A stretch of 64,000 nt of DNA. Origin: JAKAWQ01 sp035509315. Its GTDB lineage: Bacteria; Pseudomonadota; Alphaproteobacteria; Acetobacterales; Acetobacteraceae. The position numbers and the translations under genes are program-made. Location of the stretch: assembly GCA_035509315.1 (NCBI GenBank), contig DATJLS010000054.1, positions 186,001 through 250,000 on the forward strand. Direction: 5' to 3'. The notes beneath the pieces were generated by a model. The model was not told the DNA's origin and made no database searches. It saw nothing but the letters and a program-made list of their open reading frames with translations. Position 1 is the stretch's first letter. Each line of letters starts with the position of its first letter. Below, piece after piece: positions 50,877 to 59,174 of this stretch.

Positions 50877-50988
50877 TAGTCGCGCAGTGTTTCGTCCGCA
50901 CACCTGGCCGCCCTTGTGATCTCTCGTCTTGTCGCCCCGTTGACCAATGGCTCTGACTTGGGGCTGTCTGACGACGTGCTGTTCTCCA

Positions 50989-51366
50989 TCACCGATCGAC
51001 ACGATCGCCGGAACCGCCGAACCGAGGCGCTCGCGACCGGTAATGCGGCAGCCCGCGCAGCTTGAGCGCGGTCCCCTCGATGACCAGACGAGTGCCGCAG
51101 TCTGGACAGAAAAAGCGTCGATTCCGCTTGGGTGTCCGAGAGGCGGGATCTCCTCCGACGGCCGTCACCGCCTCGGTTGGATAGACAGTTTCGGGAACAT
51201 AAGCCGCCCCGCGCGTGCGGGGAACACGTGGACGGAACGCTTCGACCAGCCTGATCGCGCAAGCCGCCACATCGAGGCTGTGATGGGCCACCGAGTGCAT
51301 CGGCGCGAGATCGCCTGGTCGCGCGGATTTTGCCCAGAACTCGAGAAAACTGTCCAAATCGTTCAA
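50989..51366 (-). pseudogene. Chimeric remnant: cas3 start joined to a CRISPR repeat core and a GFA-like fragment
   Basis: Translation from TTG 51366 gives MNDLDSFLEFWAKSARPGD followed by LAPMHSVAHHSLDVAACAIRLVEAF, the hallmark beginning of the type I Cas3 HD domain (W-x-K-S, then H-x2-LDVA with a metal-ligand His). After about 46 residues the frame enters a type I-E repeat core (51207-51227). It then becomes a GFA-like zinc fragment (FFCPDCGTRLVIEG) ending at 50989. No helicase domain, Cascade, cas1 or cas2 follows. It looks like a large deletion that fused the start of cas3 to the far end of a CRISPR locus. Confidence 0.72.
51207..51227 (-). CRISPR. Single type I-E CRISPR repeat core (remnant)
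   Basis: On the minus strand the 21 nt start GTGTTCCCCGC and end GCGCGGGG, with inner inverted repeat CCCCGC-ACGC-GCGGGG. This equals the first 21 nt of a common 29-nt type I-E repeat; the expected last 8 nt (ATGAACCG) are absent. Only one copy is present, in crRNA-sense orientation with the cas3 fragment. No second repeat or spacer was found at array spacing. Confidence 0.68.
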
Positions 51367-51408
51367 TCCTGGGGTCAGGAATTTGGCTTGAGATAGCCGA
51401 GATCAGAG

Positions 51409-51885
51409 TCAGGGCGCGGTGCGGCGTGAGTCGAGGGCTGACTGGAGGATGAGGGCGGCGGCGAGGCGGTCGGTCACTTTGGCGCGGCGCTTGCGCGAGA
51501 GATCGGCGTCCTCGATCAGGATCCGAAGGGCCTCGGCGGTGGTGAAGCGCTCGTCCCAGAGCGCCGCCGGCAGGCTGGTCGCCTCGGAAAGCGCGGCGGC
51601 CCAATCCCGTGCCGATTGTGCCGCCGGTCCCTCGCTGCCGTCGGGCGCGAGCGGCCAGCCGACCACCAGCCCGCCGATCCCCTCTTTCCTGGCAAGCCCG
51701 GTGATCTCTGCCGCATTTTCGGCGAGCTTGCGCCGCGAGAGGTTCCCATAGGGCGTCGCGAGCAGGAGCGAAACGTCCGAAAGGGCGAGGCCGATACGGC
51801 GGGTGCCAGGGTCGATCCCGAGAAGGCGGGCATTCGGCGCGAGCTGCGCGCAAAGGTCCGCCAGGTTGAAGAGCGGCATCGCCAT
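51409..51885 (-). CDS. ruvX: RuvX/YqgF Holliday junction resolvase-like protein
   Basis: This 158-residue RNase H-fold protein has LLGIDPGTRRIGLALSDVSLLLATPYG, GLVVGWPLAPDGSEGPAAQ, LWDERFTTAEALRIL and VTDRLAAALILQSALD (the four YqgF motifs, with acidic residues in D-x-G, the mid-loop E and the final D). YqgF acts in rRNA processing and possibly recombination. It is head-to-head with gatC. Its 3' side is the cas3 scar. Confidence 0.93.
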   Translation of the reverse strand: MAMPLFNLADLCAQLAPNARLLGIDPGTRRIGLALSDVSLLLATPYGNLSRRKLAENAAEITGLARKEGIGGLVVGWPLAPDGSEGPAAQSARDWAAALSEATSLPAALWDERFTTAEALRILIEDADLSRKRRAKVTDRLAAALILQSALDSRRTAP

Positions 51886-51947
51886 GGTTATGGTCCCCGC
51901 CCTCTGCGTCCGGCAAGGCCCGCTTTACGAAGGAATATCACCGTTCC

Positions 51948-52235
51948 ATGCCGCTTGATCCCGCAACAGTTCGGCGCATTGCGCGCCTGGCGCGTCTGCG
52001 CCTGGAAGAGAAGGAGCTGGAACGGCTCGAGGGTGAGCTTGGGACCATCCTCGCCTGGGTCGAACAGCTGAACGAAGTCGATGTCTCCGAGGTCGCGCCG
52101 ATGACCGGGGCGGTCGCCATGGCGCTCAAGATGCGCGAGGACGTGGTGAGCGACGGCGGAGACGCCGAGATCGTGCTGGGCAACGCGCCCGAACGCACCG
52201 CGGATTTCTATGCCGTTCCCAAGGTCGTGGAATGA
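51948..52235 (+). CDS. gatC: Asp/Glu-tRNA amidotransferase subunit C
   Basis: This 95-residue subunit starts MPLDPATVRRIARLARLRLEEKELERLEGELGTILAWVEQLNEVDVSEVAPM, the standard GatC pattern, and ends near DFYAVPKVVE. It braces GatA to GatB. It overlaps gatA by 4 nt in the operon gatCAB, which converts Glu-tRNA(Gln) to Gln-tRNA(Gln) and/or Asp-tRNA(Asn) to Asn-tRNA(Asn). Confidence 0.95.
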   Translation: MPLDPATVRRIARLARLRLEEKELERLEGELGTILAWVEQLNEVDVSEVAPMTGAVAMALKMREDVVSDGGDAEIVLGNAPERTADFYAVPKVVE

Positions 52236-53722
52236 ACCTCACCGATCTCGGCATTGCCGCGGCGCGGGCCGGGCTTGAGCGGCGGGATTTCTCCGCCCGC
52301 GAGCTGGCGCTCGCCCATATCGAAGCGATCGAGGCGCTCAACCCGCGCCTCAACGCCTTCATCACCGTGACACCCGAGCAGGCGCTGGCGGCGGCAGAGG
52401 AAGCCGATGCGGCCCGCAGCCGGGGGCAAAGCGCGCCACTTTTCGGTATTCCATTGGCGATAAAAGATATTTTTTGCACACAGGGTGTTCGCACCACAGC
52501 CGGCAGCCGCATTCTCGGGCCCTTCGTGCCGCCCTACGAAAGCACGGTGACGCAGAATCTTCTGCGCGACGGCGCGATCTTCCTCGGTAAGACCAATCTT
52601 GACGAATTCGCGATGGGCTCCTCGACCACGAGCTCCGCTTACGGCTCGACCGAGAATCCCTGGAAACGGCGGCAGAATCCCGAGGCCCGCCTGGTGCCGG
52701 GGGGATCTTCCGGCGGCTCGGCCGCCGCCGTCGCGGCGCGGCTCGCGATGGGCGCGACCGGCACCGATACCGGGGGCTCGATCCGCCAGCCGGCGTCCTT
52801 CTGCGGGATCACCGGGATCAAACCCACCTATGGCCGCTGCAGCCGCTGGGGTGTCGTCGCTTTCGCGTCCTCGCTTGACCATCCCGGTCCATTCGGCCGC
52901 AGCGTGGAGGATTGCGCGATCCTGCTGCGCTCCATGGCCGGGCATGATCCGTGCGATTCCACCAGCGTCGATCGCCCGGTGCCGGATTATGAGGCCGCAT
53001 GCCGCCGCAGCATCAAAGGGCTGCGGATCGGCGTGCCGCGTGAATATCGCGTCTCCGGCATGGCGAGCGAGATCGAGGAGATGTGGCGCGCGGGCGAAGC
53101 ATGGTTGCGCGGGCAAGGCGCGGAGGTGGTGGAGATTTCGCTGCCGCACACGAAATACGGGCTTCCCACCTATTATATCATTGCCCCCGCCGAAGCCTCC
53201 TCGAACCTCGCGCGCTATGACGGCATCCGCTATGGCCTGCGTGTCGATGGCGGGGATCTCGCCGATCTTTATGAGCGCACGCGGGGCGAGGGGTTTGGCG
53301 CGGAGGTGAAGCGGCGCATCCTGATGGGGACCTACGTTCTCTCGGCTGGTTATTACGACGCTTATTATCTCAAGGCGCAGAAGGTCCGGGCGCTGATCTT
53401 CAAGGATTTTTCCGACGCTTTTCAGAACGTGGACGCGATCCTGGCGCCGACCGCGCCCTCGGCGGCCTTCGCGGAGGGCGAGAAGACCGAGGATCCGGTG
53501 ATGATGTATCTGAACGACATCTTCACCGTGCCTGCGGATCTTGCGGGTGTGCCGGCGATGTCGGTGCCGGCCGGGCTCGATGCGGACGGGCTGCCGCTCG
53601 GGTTGCAGGTGATCGGCCCGCCCTTCGGCGAGGAGGTGGTTTTCACGGTCGGCGCGGCGCTCGAACGCGCAGCCGGCTTCACCGCGCTCCCCGCGCTGCG
53701 CGCCGGGGAGGAAGTGCGATGA
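52232..53722 (+). CDS. gatA: Asp/Glu-tRNA amidotransferase subunit A
   Basis: This 496-residue amidase-signature enzyme releases ammonia from Gln. The Lys-Ser-Ser triad can be placed as Lys in GIPLAIKDIFCTQGVRTTAGS, Ser in PGGSSGGSAAAVAARLAMGATGTDTGGSIRQPASF, and the cis-Ser within GTDTGGSIRQ. Length and motifs are normal for GatA. It overlaps gatC and gatB by 4 nt, so the three are translated together. Confidence 0.96.
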   Translation: MNLTDLGIAAARAGLERRDFSARELALAHIEAIEALNPRLNAFITVTPEQALAAAEEADAARSRGQSAPLFGIPLAIKDIFCTQGVRTTAGSRILGPFVPPYESTVTQNLLRDGAIFLGKTNLDEFAMGSSTTSSAYGSTENPWKRRQNPEARLVPGGSSGGSAAAVAARLAMGATGTDTGGSIRQPASFCGITGIKPTYGRCSRWGVVAFASSLDHPGPFGRSVEDCAILLRSMAGHDPCDSTSVDRPVPDYEAACRRSIKGLRIGVPREYRVSGMASEIEEMWRAGEAWLRGQGAEVVEISLPHTKYGLPTYYIIAPAEASSNLARYDGIRYGLRVDGGDLADLYERTRGEGFGAEVKRRILMGTYVLSAGYYDAYYLKAQKVRALIFKDFSDAFQNVDAILAPTAPSAAFAEGEKTEDPVMMYLNDIFTVPADLAGVPAMSVPAGLDADGLPLGLQVIGPPFGEEVVFTVGAALERAAGFTALPALRAGEEVR

Positions 53723-55173
53723 CCTATCACATCGATGGCCGCGAGGGGTCGTGGGAAGTCGTCGTCGGGCTCGAAGTCCATGCCCAGGTCATCAGCCGAT
53801 CGAAGCTTTTCAGCGGGGCGGCGACCGAATTCGGCGCCGCGCCCAACAGCCAGGTGAGCCTGGTGGATGCGGCGTTTCCCGGCATGCTGCCGGTGATCAA
53901 TCGCGAATGCGTGGCCCAGGCGGTGCGCACGGGGCTCGGGCTCGCGGCCGAGATCCATCTCTGGAGCCGCTTCGATCGGAAGAATTATTTCTATGCCGAT
54001 CTTCCCGCCGGCTATCAGATCAGCCAGTACGCGCACCCGATCGTCGGCAAGGGGAGCCTCGCGATCGAGCTTGCCGACGGCAGCAGCAAGGAGATCGGCA
54101 TCACCCGGCTGCATCTCGAGCAGGATGCGGGAAAATCCCTGCACGACCAGCATCCTTCGAAATCCTATATCGATCTCAACCGCGCCGGCGTGCCGCTCAT
54201 GGAGATCGTGAGCGAGCCCGATCTCCGCAGCCCCGAGGAAGCCGGCGCCTATCTGCGCAAGCTGCGCACGATCCTGCGCTATCTCGGCACCTGCGACGGC
54301 AATATGGAGGAAGGCTCGCTCCGCGCCGATGTGAATGTCTCGGTCCGTCGTCCCGGCGAAGGGTTCCGCACGCGCTGCGAAGTCAAGAACGTCAATTCCG
54401 TCCGCTTCGTCATGCAGGCGGTGGAGGCGGAGGCGCGGCGGCAGGTGCAGGTGTGGGAAGAGGGGGGAACAGTCGAGCAGGAGACGCGGCTCTTCGATCC
54501 CGCGCGTGGCGTCACGCGCAGCATGCGGAGCAAGGAGGAGGCGCATGATTACCGCTACTTCCCCGACCCCGATCTCGTGCCGCTGGTGCTCGACGAAGCC
54601 TGGGTCACGGCGCTGAAGGAAGATCTGCCCGAGCTTCCGGATGCGAAGAAAGCACGCTTCATGGAAGAATACGGGCTTGCGGCTTATGAATCGGCCCTGC
54701 TCGTCGCTGAGGCCGGAACCGCGGATTATTTCGAGGCGCTGGCCAGGGGGCGGCGGGCGAAGACGGTCGCCAATTTCATGCTCGGCGATCTTGCCGCGGC
54801 GCTGAACCGCATGGGCCAAAGCTTCGCCGGGGCCTCGCTCTTCACCGTGGAGGCGAGTGAAGCGATCCTCGACATGATCGAGGATGGAACGATCAACGGG
54901 CGCATCGCGAAAGACGTGATCGAGGAGATGGAGCGGAGCGGGGAGGGGCCGCGCGAAGTTGTCGCGCGTCTCGGCCTGCGCCAGGTGACGGATACCGGGG
55001 CGATCGAGCGGGCGGTGGACGCGGTGCTCGTGCGCGAGGCGGGAAAGGTCGCGGAATACAAGGCCGGCAAGGAAAAGCTTTTCGGCTTCTTCGTCGGGCA
55101 GGTGATGAAGGCGATGGCGGGCAAGGGCAACCCGGCGCTCGTCAACGACGTTCTGAAGCAGAAACTTTCATGA
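53719..55173 (+). CDS. gatB: Asp/Glu-tRNA amidotransferase subunit B
   Basis: This 484-residue subunit activates the tRNA-bound acid and performs transamidation. Hallmarks are VVGLEVHAQVISRSKLFSG, FPGMLPVIN, KNYFYADLPAGYQISQYAHPI and LHLEQDAGKSLHDQHP; next comes NRAGVPLMEIVSEPD, with GTCDGNMEEGSLRADVNVSVR, RCEVKNVNSVRFV, and a C-terminal YqeY-like domain ending NPALVNDVLKQKLS. It follows gatA with a 4-nt overlap. Confidence 0.96.
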   Translation: MTYHIDGREGSWEVVVGLEVHAQVISRSKLFSGAATEFGAAPNSQVSLVDAAFPGMLPVINRECVAQAVRTGLGLAAEIHLWSRFDRKNYFYADLPAGYQISQYAHPIVGKGSLAIELADGSSKEIGITRLHLEQDAGKSLHDQHPSKSYIDLNRAGVPLMEIVSEPDLRSPEEAGAYLRKLRTILRYLGTCDGNMEEGSLRADVNVSVRRPGEGFRTRCEVKNVNSVRFVMQAVEAEARRQVQVWEEGGTVEQETRLFDPARGVTRSMRSKEEAHDYRYFPDPDLVPLVLDEAWVTALKEDLPELPDAKKARFMEEYGLAAYESALLVAEAGTADYFEALARGRRAKTVANFMLGDLAAALNRMGQSFAGASLFTVEASEAILDMIEDGTINGRIAKDVIEEMERSGEGPREVVARLGLRQVTDTGAIERAVDAVLVREAGKVAEYKAGKEKLFGFFVGQVMKAMAGKGNPALVNDVLKQKLS

Positions 55174-55183
55174 GGAAGCCCGG

Positions 55184-55810
55184 ATGCCGATCGAACTTCA
55201 TGCCTTCGACACGCCGAACGGCCGCAAGATCAGCGTGGCGCTCGAAGAGATGGGTCTGCCGTACATCGTGAAAGTGGTCGATATCAGCAAAGACGAGCAA
55301 TTCGATCCGGCTTTCCTCAAGATCAGCCCGAACAACAAGATCCCGGCGATCATCGATCCTGACGGCCCGGGGGGAAAGCCGATCAGCGTCTTCGAGTCGG
55401 GTGCCATTCTCATCTATCTCGGCGTGAAGAGCGGAAAATTCTGGCCTTCCGACCTGCGCGGGCAGGTGCCGGTGCTCGAATGGCTGATGTTCCAGATGGG
55501 CGGATTTGGACCTTTCCCCGGACAGGTGCACCATTTTCTTCAGGTCGAGAATGAGGCGGACCGACGTTACAGCCTCGCGCGCTACATGAAGGAGACGCGC
55601 CGGCTCTACGCGGTGATGGAGCGGCGGCTTGCGGAAGTCCCCTTCTTTGCCGGGGAGATCTCCATCGCCGATTTCGCGATCCTCGGCTGGGCCTGGCGCC
55701 ATGAGCGGCACAAGGTCGATTTTGCCGATTTTCCGAATGTCGGCCGCTGGTACGGCGCGATGACCGCGCGGCCAGGAGTGGCGCGAGGTCTTTCGGTTCC
55801 GTTGCGTTAA
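55184..55810 (+). CDS. Glutathione S-transferase-family protein (YfcG/Ure2p-like)
   Basis: This 208-residue protein opens with a thioredoxin-fold domain: MPIELHAFDTPNGRKISVALEEMGLPYIVKVVDI, with the NGRK/TPN motif of the nu/Ure2p-like class, NNKIPAIID and VFESGAILIYLG. The C-terminal helical domain includes FGPFPGQVHHFL and AGEISIADFAILGW. YfcG-type proteins reduce disulfides using glutathione. It starts 10 nt after gatB, so it probably rides on that transcript. Given the aldehyde-oxidising context, a detoxification role is plausible. Confidence 0.88.
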   Translation: MPIELHAFDTPNGRKISVALEEMGLPYIVKVVDISKDEQFDPAFLKISPNNKIPAIIDPDGPGGKPISVFESGAILIYLGVKSGKFWPSDLRGQVPVLEWLMFQMGGFGPFPGQVHHFLQVENEADRRYSLARYMKETRRLYAVMERRLAEVPFFAGEISIADFAILGWAWRHERHKVDFADFPNVGRWYGAMTARPGVARGLSVPLR

Positions 55811-56011
55811 GGCGCTTTCCTTCTCTGGCGTACTCTCGATCGCGCAGACGCGAGGGAATCCTCTGCCCGTAAAGCCTGCAACGCGTTTCGCTTTTTCTGC
55901 GGTGCACATGGCTTCGCGCCGCATGGCGCGGATGGAATCGGCTCAGAACCAGAGCCTTATCGCGCCTTTCGTCACGTTTCACGCGAGGTCCGCGCGTACT
56001 CCGCGTTGCAC

Positions 56012-56117
56012 GAGCGGAGCGGGATGAGATCGCGCCTCCGCGTCCATCCCGTTCCGGTCATTTTTTCATCGCGTGATTGAGACTTACGGTGATCCATCTC
56101 CGGTTATCACGCTCCAG
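56012..56117 (-). repeat. Dispersed palindromic repeat, copy F
   Basis: Minus strand reads GGAGCGTGATAACCGGAGAT, then GGATCACCGTAAGTCTCAAT, then CACGCGATGAAAAAATGACC, ending CATCCCGCTCC. It is the most diverged copy. It lies at the left side of a 1.1-kb region (55811-56887) that contains only this repeat, a glycosyltransferase remnant and a terminator-like hairpin. Confidence 0.62.
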
Positions 56118-56125
56118 GAGAGAGC

Positions 56126-56677
56126 TTGAATCTCTTGTCGCAAGATGTGTTGTCGCTCGAGCCGACCCTCTGGGCGGGTGTCGAGGACCTGTTCGACTAT
56201 GCTCGCAGCAATCCTCGAACGAGCAGCGCCCAGCGCGTGGCTTATGCCATTCCGGGGAGTCTGCTATCCAACTCGCGCTTCACGGCCGAGGAGGGGGAGG
56301 GTTGGGCGTCGCTGGAAAAGCTCCGACTTTCCGGGGCGGTGCGCCCGATACCGATCGGTACTGGATTTGAAATCGAAACGGGATCGGCGGGGCCCCACCC
56401 GAGGCAAGCCTCGCGGGTGCGGCCCCTCAGCGTCTTCCCGAGCTGGCAAGAAGGATGGGGGCTGCCGGTGACGGAGGCGCTTAGGCTCGGCGTGCCGGTG
56501 CTGTGCAGTTCCGCCGGGGCTTTATCTGAGGCTGGCGGAACTCTGGCGCGCCGGGATCCGTGCCCGCTTCCGGCCGACGCCCTGGTCCGCGACCGCGAAG
56601 GCAGTGATGGAAGCGGCCTGGTCCCTGGGATCCTCGGAGGAGATCACGGCGACGAATGCATGAGGCAGTGGCCATAA
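56126..56677 (+). pseudogene. Glycosyltransferase (GT4-like) remnant
   Basis: The 183-residue frame begins abruptly, carries VAYAIPGSLLSNSRF and RPIPIGTGFEIETG, and then the GT4 C-terminal block VFPSWQEGWGLPVTEALRLGVPVLCSSAGALSEAGG (the donor-binding E-x7-E stretch). It degenerates after that. The N-terminal acceptor domain and the C-terminal end are missing. Repeat F lies immediately upstream. It is probably the leftover of a deleted polysaccharide gene. Confidence 0.65.
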
Positions 56678-56808
56678 GTCTGACCTTAACGCCGCCGAGC
56701 CCCTTTTCCTCCATTTCGTGGCCCTGGATCACCGTGCGAATGCAACCGGGCGTGAACCACATCTCGGCCGCGACGACTTCCGGCTCGTACGCTCGCGCGG
56801 AAACTACA

Positions 56809-56837
56809 CGGGCGGACACGCAATGCGTGCCCGCCCG
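56809..56837 (-). terminator. GC-rich hairpin downstream of aldehyde dehydrogenase
   Basis: The arms CGGGCGGACACGCA and TGCGTGCCCGCCCG pair over 14 bp with one mismatch and a one-base loop. It lies about 50 nt after the aldehyde dehydrogenase stop on its coding strand and is followed by GTGTAGTTTCC, a weak T-rich stretch. It probably ends that transcript. Confidence 0.55.
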
Positions 56838-56887
56838 GTTCGTCAGAGCCGCTCTCCTGGATCTTGAAAGAGGATTGTCGTCGCGGC

Positions 56888-58384
56888 CTACAGCGCCGCC
56901 GTGACGGCCTTGATCTCGGTATAGTTGTGGAACACTTCCTCACCCATCTCGCGGCCCCAACCGGACTGCTTGTAGCCGCCGAAGGGGAGCGAGGCGTCAA
57001 ACACGTTATGGCAGTTGATCCAGACCGTGCCCGACCGGATGCGGTTGGCGAGCTTGTGCGCGGTGCCGCCATCACGGGTCCATACACTCGCGGCCAAACC
57101 ATAGACCGTGTCATTCGCCTGGACCGCGATCCGGTCCAGATCGTCGTCATCGAAGGGCTGGGCGCAGACCACGGGGCCGAAAATCTCCTCGCGGACAACC
57201 TTCATGTCCGGGTTGGTATTCTCGAGAACCGTTGGCGCCACGAAATAGCCGAGATTGCCCACGCGATCGCCGCCGACGGCGACGCGCGCGCCGGCCTGGC
57301 GCCCATCCTCGATATAGCTGGTCACGCGGGCGAACTGTTCGTCCGAAACGAGGGGACCCATTTCGGTCGCGGGATCGAGGCCCGGGCCGACCTTGATCCT
57401 GCCGGCAATATCCGCCACCCCGGAGACGACCTTGTCGTAGACCGATTTGTGCGCATAGAGCCGTGAGCCCGCGCAGCAGCATTGCCCGTGATTGAAGAAG
57501 ATCGCGTTCGCCGCGCCGGCGATGGCGAGATCGAGATCGGCATCGGGCAGGATGATCGCCGGCGATTTGCCGCCCAGCTCCAGCGACACCTTCTTGAGAT
57601 TGCCCGCCGCCGCCTGAACGATCAGCTTGCCCACTTCGGTGGAGCCGGTGAAGGCAACCTTGTCGACATCCGGATGCGCCGCGAGCGCCGCACCCGCGGT
57701 CTCGCCAAAGCCTGTCAGGATGTTGACGACGCCGGCGGGAATGCCGGCCTCCTGGACGAGTTCGGCGAGGCGAAGCGCGGTGAGCGGTGTCTGCTCCGCG
57801 GCCTTCAGCACCACGGTGCAGCCGGCGGCAAGCGCCGGGGCGAGCTTCCAGGCCGCCATCAGCAGCGGGAAGTTCCAGGGAATGATCTGCCCGACCACGC
57901 CCACCGGCTCGCGGCGGGTGTAGGAGAGATATTCGCCCGGCAGGGAGAGGGCGAGGGTGGAGCCGGTGATCTTGGTCGCCCAGCCCCCCATGTAGCGGAA
58001 CATATCGACCGCCAGCGGCAGATCGGCGACGCGCGCCACCGCATAGGGCTTGCCGTTATCGACCGATTCGAGCTCGGCCAACTCCTCCAGATCGCGCTCG
58101 ATCAGCTCGGCAAGCCGCCAGAGCATCCGGCCACGCTCGGACGGGCTGAGGCCGGACCAGCGCCGTTCGTCGAAGGCGCGCCGGGCGGCGGCAACCGCCA
58201 GATCGACATCCTCCTTGTCCGCCTCGGGTACATTGGCGATCACCGTTCCGCTCGCCGGATTGTAGACCGCAAAGGTTTTGCCCGACGCTGCGGCGACAAG
58301 CTCCCCATCGACGAGCATCTTGGGCGAGCGCCGAAGAAAGTCGGAGGCATGGCGAAGCCTCGGGTCGAGCGCGATCGTGTCCAT
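56888..58384 (-). CDS. NAD(P)-dependent aldehyde dehydrogenase
   Basis: This 498-residue enzyme opens MDTIALDPRLRHASDFLRRSPKMLVDGELV. GQIIPWNFPLLMAAWKLAPALAAG holds the Asn/Lys region, KVAFTGSTEVGK the cofactor loop, LELGGKSPAIILPDADLD the general-base Glu, and NHGQCCCAGSRLYAH the catalytic Cys (middle of CCC). EIFGPVVCAQPF and LPFGGYKQSGWGREMG complete the family. It resembles phenylacetaldehyde/betaine-aldehyde-type dehydrogenases. CAGGAGGAAAGAG precedes ATG 58384. A ModE-box-like site sits 77 nt upstream. It likely detoxifies or uses aldehydes from alcohol oxidation. Confidence 0.93.
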   Translation of the reverse strand: MDTIALDPRLRHASDFLRRSPKMLVDGELVAAASGKTFAVYNPASGTVIANVPEADKEDVDLAVAAARRAFDERRWSGLSPSERGRMLWRLAELIERDLEELAELESVDNGKPYAVARVADLPLAVDMFRYMGGWATKITGSTLALSLPGEYLSYTRREPVGVVGQIIPWNFPLLMAAWKLAPALAAGCTVVLKAAEQTPLTALRLAELVQEAGIPAGVVNILTGFGETAGAALAAHPDVDKVAFTGSTEVGKLIVQAAAGNLKKVSLELGGKSPAIILPDADLDLAIAGAANAIFFNHGQCCCAGSRLYAHKSVYDKVVSGVADIAGRIKVGPGLDPATEMGPLVSDEQFARVTSYIEDGRQAGARVAVGGDRVGNLGYFVAPTVLENTNPDMKVVREEIFGPVVCAQPFDDDDLDRIAVQANDTVYGLAASVWTRDGGTAHKLANRIRSGTVWINCHNVFDASLPFGGYKQSGWGREMGEEVFHNYTEIKAVTAAL

Positions 58385-58460
58385 CTCTCTTTCCTCCTGT
58401 TCTTGCGGCTCGCAGCGCGACCGGCGAAGGGCCGCCTGAGCCCGATCGGGGCATGAGCCC

Positions 58461-58484
58461 GCTATATCTAGACACATATAACGA
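58461..58484. promoter_or_regulatory. ModE-box-like palindrome 1
   Basis: GCTATATCTAGACACATATA then ACGA: CTATAT at the left and TATAACG at the right, in the frame CGCTATAT-N10-TATAACGA (counting from 58460). The form is that of E. coli ModE operators (CG-n-TATATA with an inverted TATATA-n-CG). It lies between the divergent aldehyde dehydrogenase and the ModE-like gene. Confidence 0.62.
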
Positions 58485-58577
58485 AGCGGAACCAGTGCCG
58501 CCACACAGCGGCGAAAAGACCTGGCAGAGGGGCCGGCAGGGTTGATTCGGGGCTCCGAGCCATGTTTGGCTCCTTTC

Positions 58578-58961
58578 ATGCCGGGACCGCGATCGAAAGA
58601 AAGCCAGTGCGCGACAACCGATGATCAGCTCAGCATCCGCATCGATCTGGCGGATGGGGGCCGGGTGGGTCCGGGCAAGATCGCGGTGCTGGAGGAGATC
58701 GCCCGCACCGGATCGATCTCCGCCGCCGGCCGCGCGCTCGGGATGTCCTACCGGCGCACCTGGATGCTGGTGGAAGACCTCAATCTCGCCTTCGGCAAGC
58801 CGGTGGTCGAGACGATTGCCGGCGGCGCCGGTGGGGGAGGGTCGCGCCTGACCGAGGCGGGCGAGGCCGTTGTCGCCTGCTATCGCGCGATCGAGGCGGA
58901 AAGCGCCCTGGTTGCAAGCAAGCATCTCAAGGTGCTGAACCGCGCGTTCGGCCGGAAATAA
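58578..58961 (+). CDS. ModE-like HTH-only transcriptional regulator
   Basis: This is a 127-residue protein consisting of the ModE N-terminal winged helix alone. DLADGGRVGPGKIAVLEEIARTGSISAAGRALGMSYRRTWMLVEDLN matches the ModE DNA-binding domain, followed by the conserved GGAGGGGSRLTEAGEAVVACYRAIE wing and helix. The molybdate-binding TOBE (MOP) domains are missing, so it may not sense molybdate itself. ATG 58578 is chosen; TTG 58542 is in frame. It is flanked on both sides by ModE-box-like palindromes, suggesting autoregulation and control of the aldehyde dehydrogenase and msrA operon. Confidence 0.85.
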   Translation: MPGPRSKESQCATTDDQLSIRIDLADGGRVGPGKIAVLEEIARTGSISAAGRALGMSYRRTWMLVEDLNLAFGKPVVETIAGGAGGGGSRLTEAGEAVVACYRAIEAESALVASKHLKVLNRAFGRK

Positions 58962-59020
58962 TCACTTCGGTGGCGATAGGCGAAACGCTGGATGATGTGG
59001 CGGCGCGCAGCACTTTCTTC

Positions 59021-59044
59021 GCTATATTCAAAAGGGTATAACGA
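59021..59044. promoter_or_regulatory. ModE-box-like palindrome 2
   Basis: GCTATATTCAAAAGGGTATA then ACGA has the same ends and the same spacing as box 1 (58461), matching 7 left and 8 right positions. It lies between the ModE-like gene and msrA, 131 nt before the msrA ATG, and could be the operator for the msrA-ccdA-tlpA operon. Confidence 0.62.
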
Positions 59045-59174
59045 GCGAAGGGGTTCGGGGCACTGCGGCTGCGCCGCGGAGCGACGGACGGCCCTCCCTC
59101 GGGCTTTGTAACCGGGCGGAAGGCTAGGACGAACGGGGAGGCAAAAGGAGAAATATGCTGCTGTGAGGCCCGCC

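Noticed and set aside
50550..51002. 150-residue minus-strand ORF near the cas3 scar as more cas sequence
   Set aside because: It shows no Cas helicase, Cascade or adaptation motif and mostly overlaps the HAD gene in antisense.
51100..51227. A CRISPR array beyond the single repeat core
   Set aside because: I looked for another repeat core about 61 nt away on either side and found none.
56481..56819. 112-residue minus-strand ORF downstream of the aldehyde dehydrogenase
   Set aside because: No family recognised, it spans the terminator region and overlaps the glycosyltransferase remnant; not supported as a gene.
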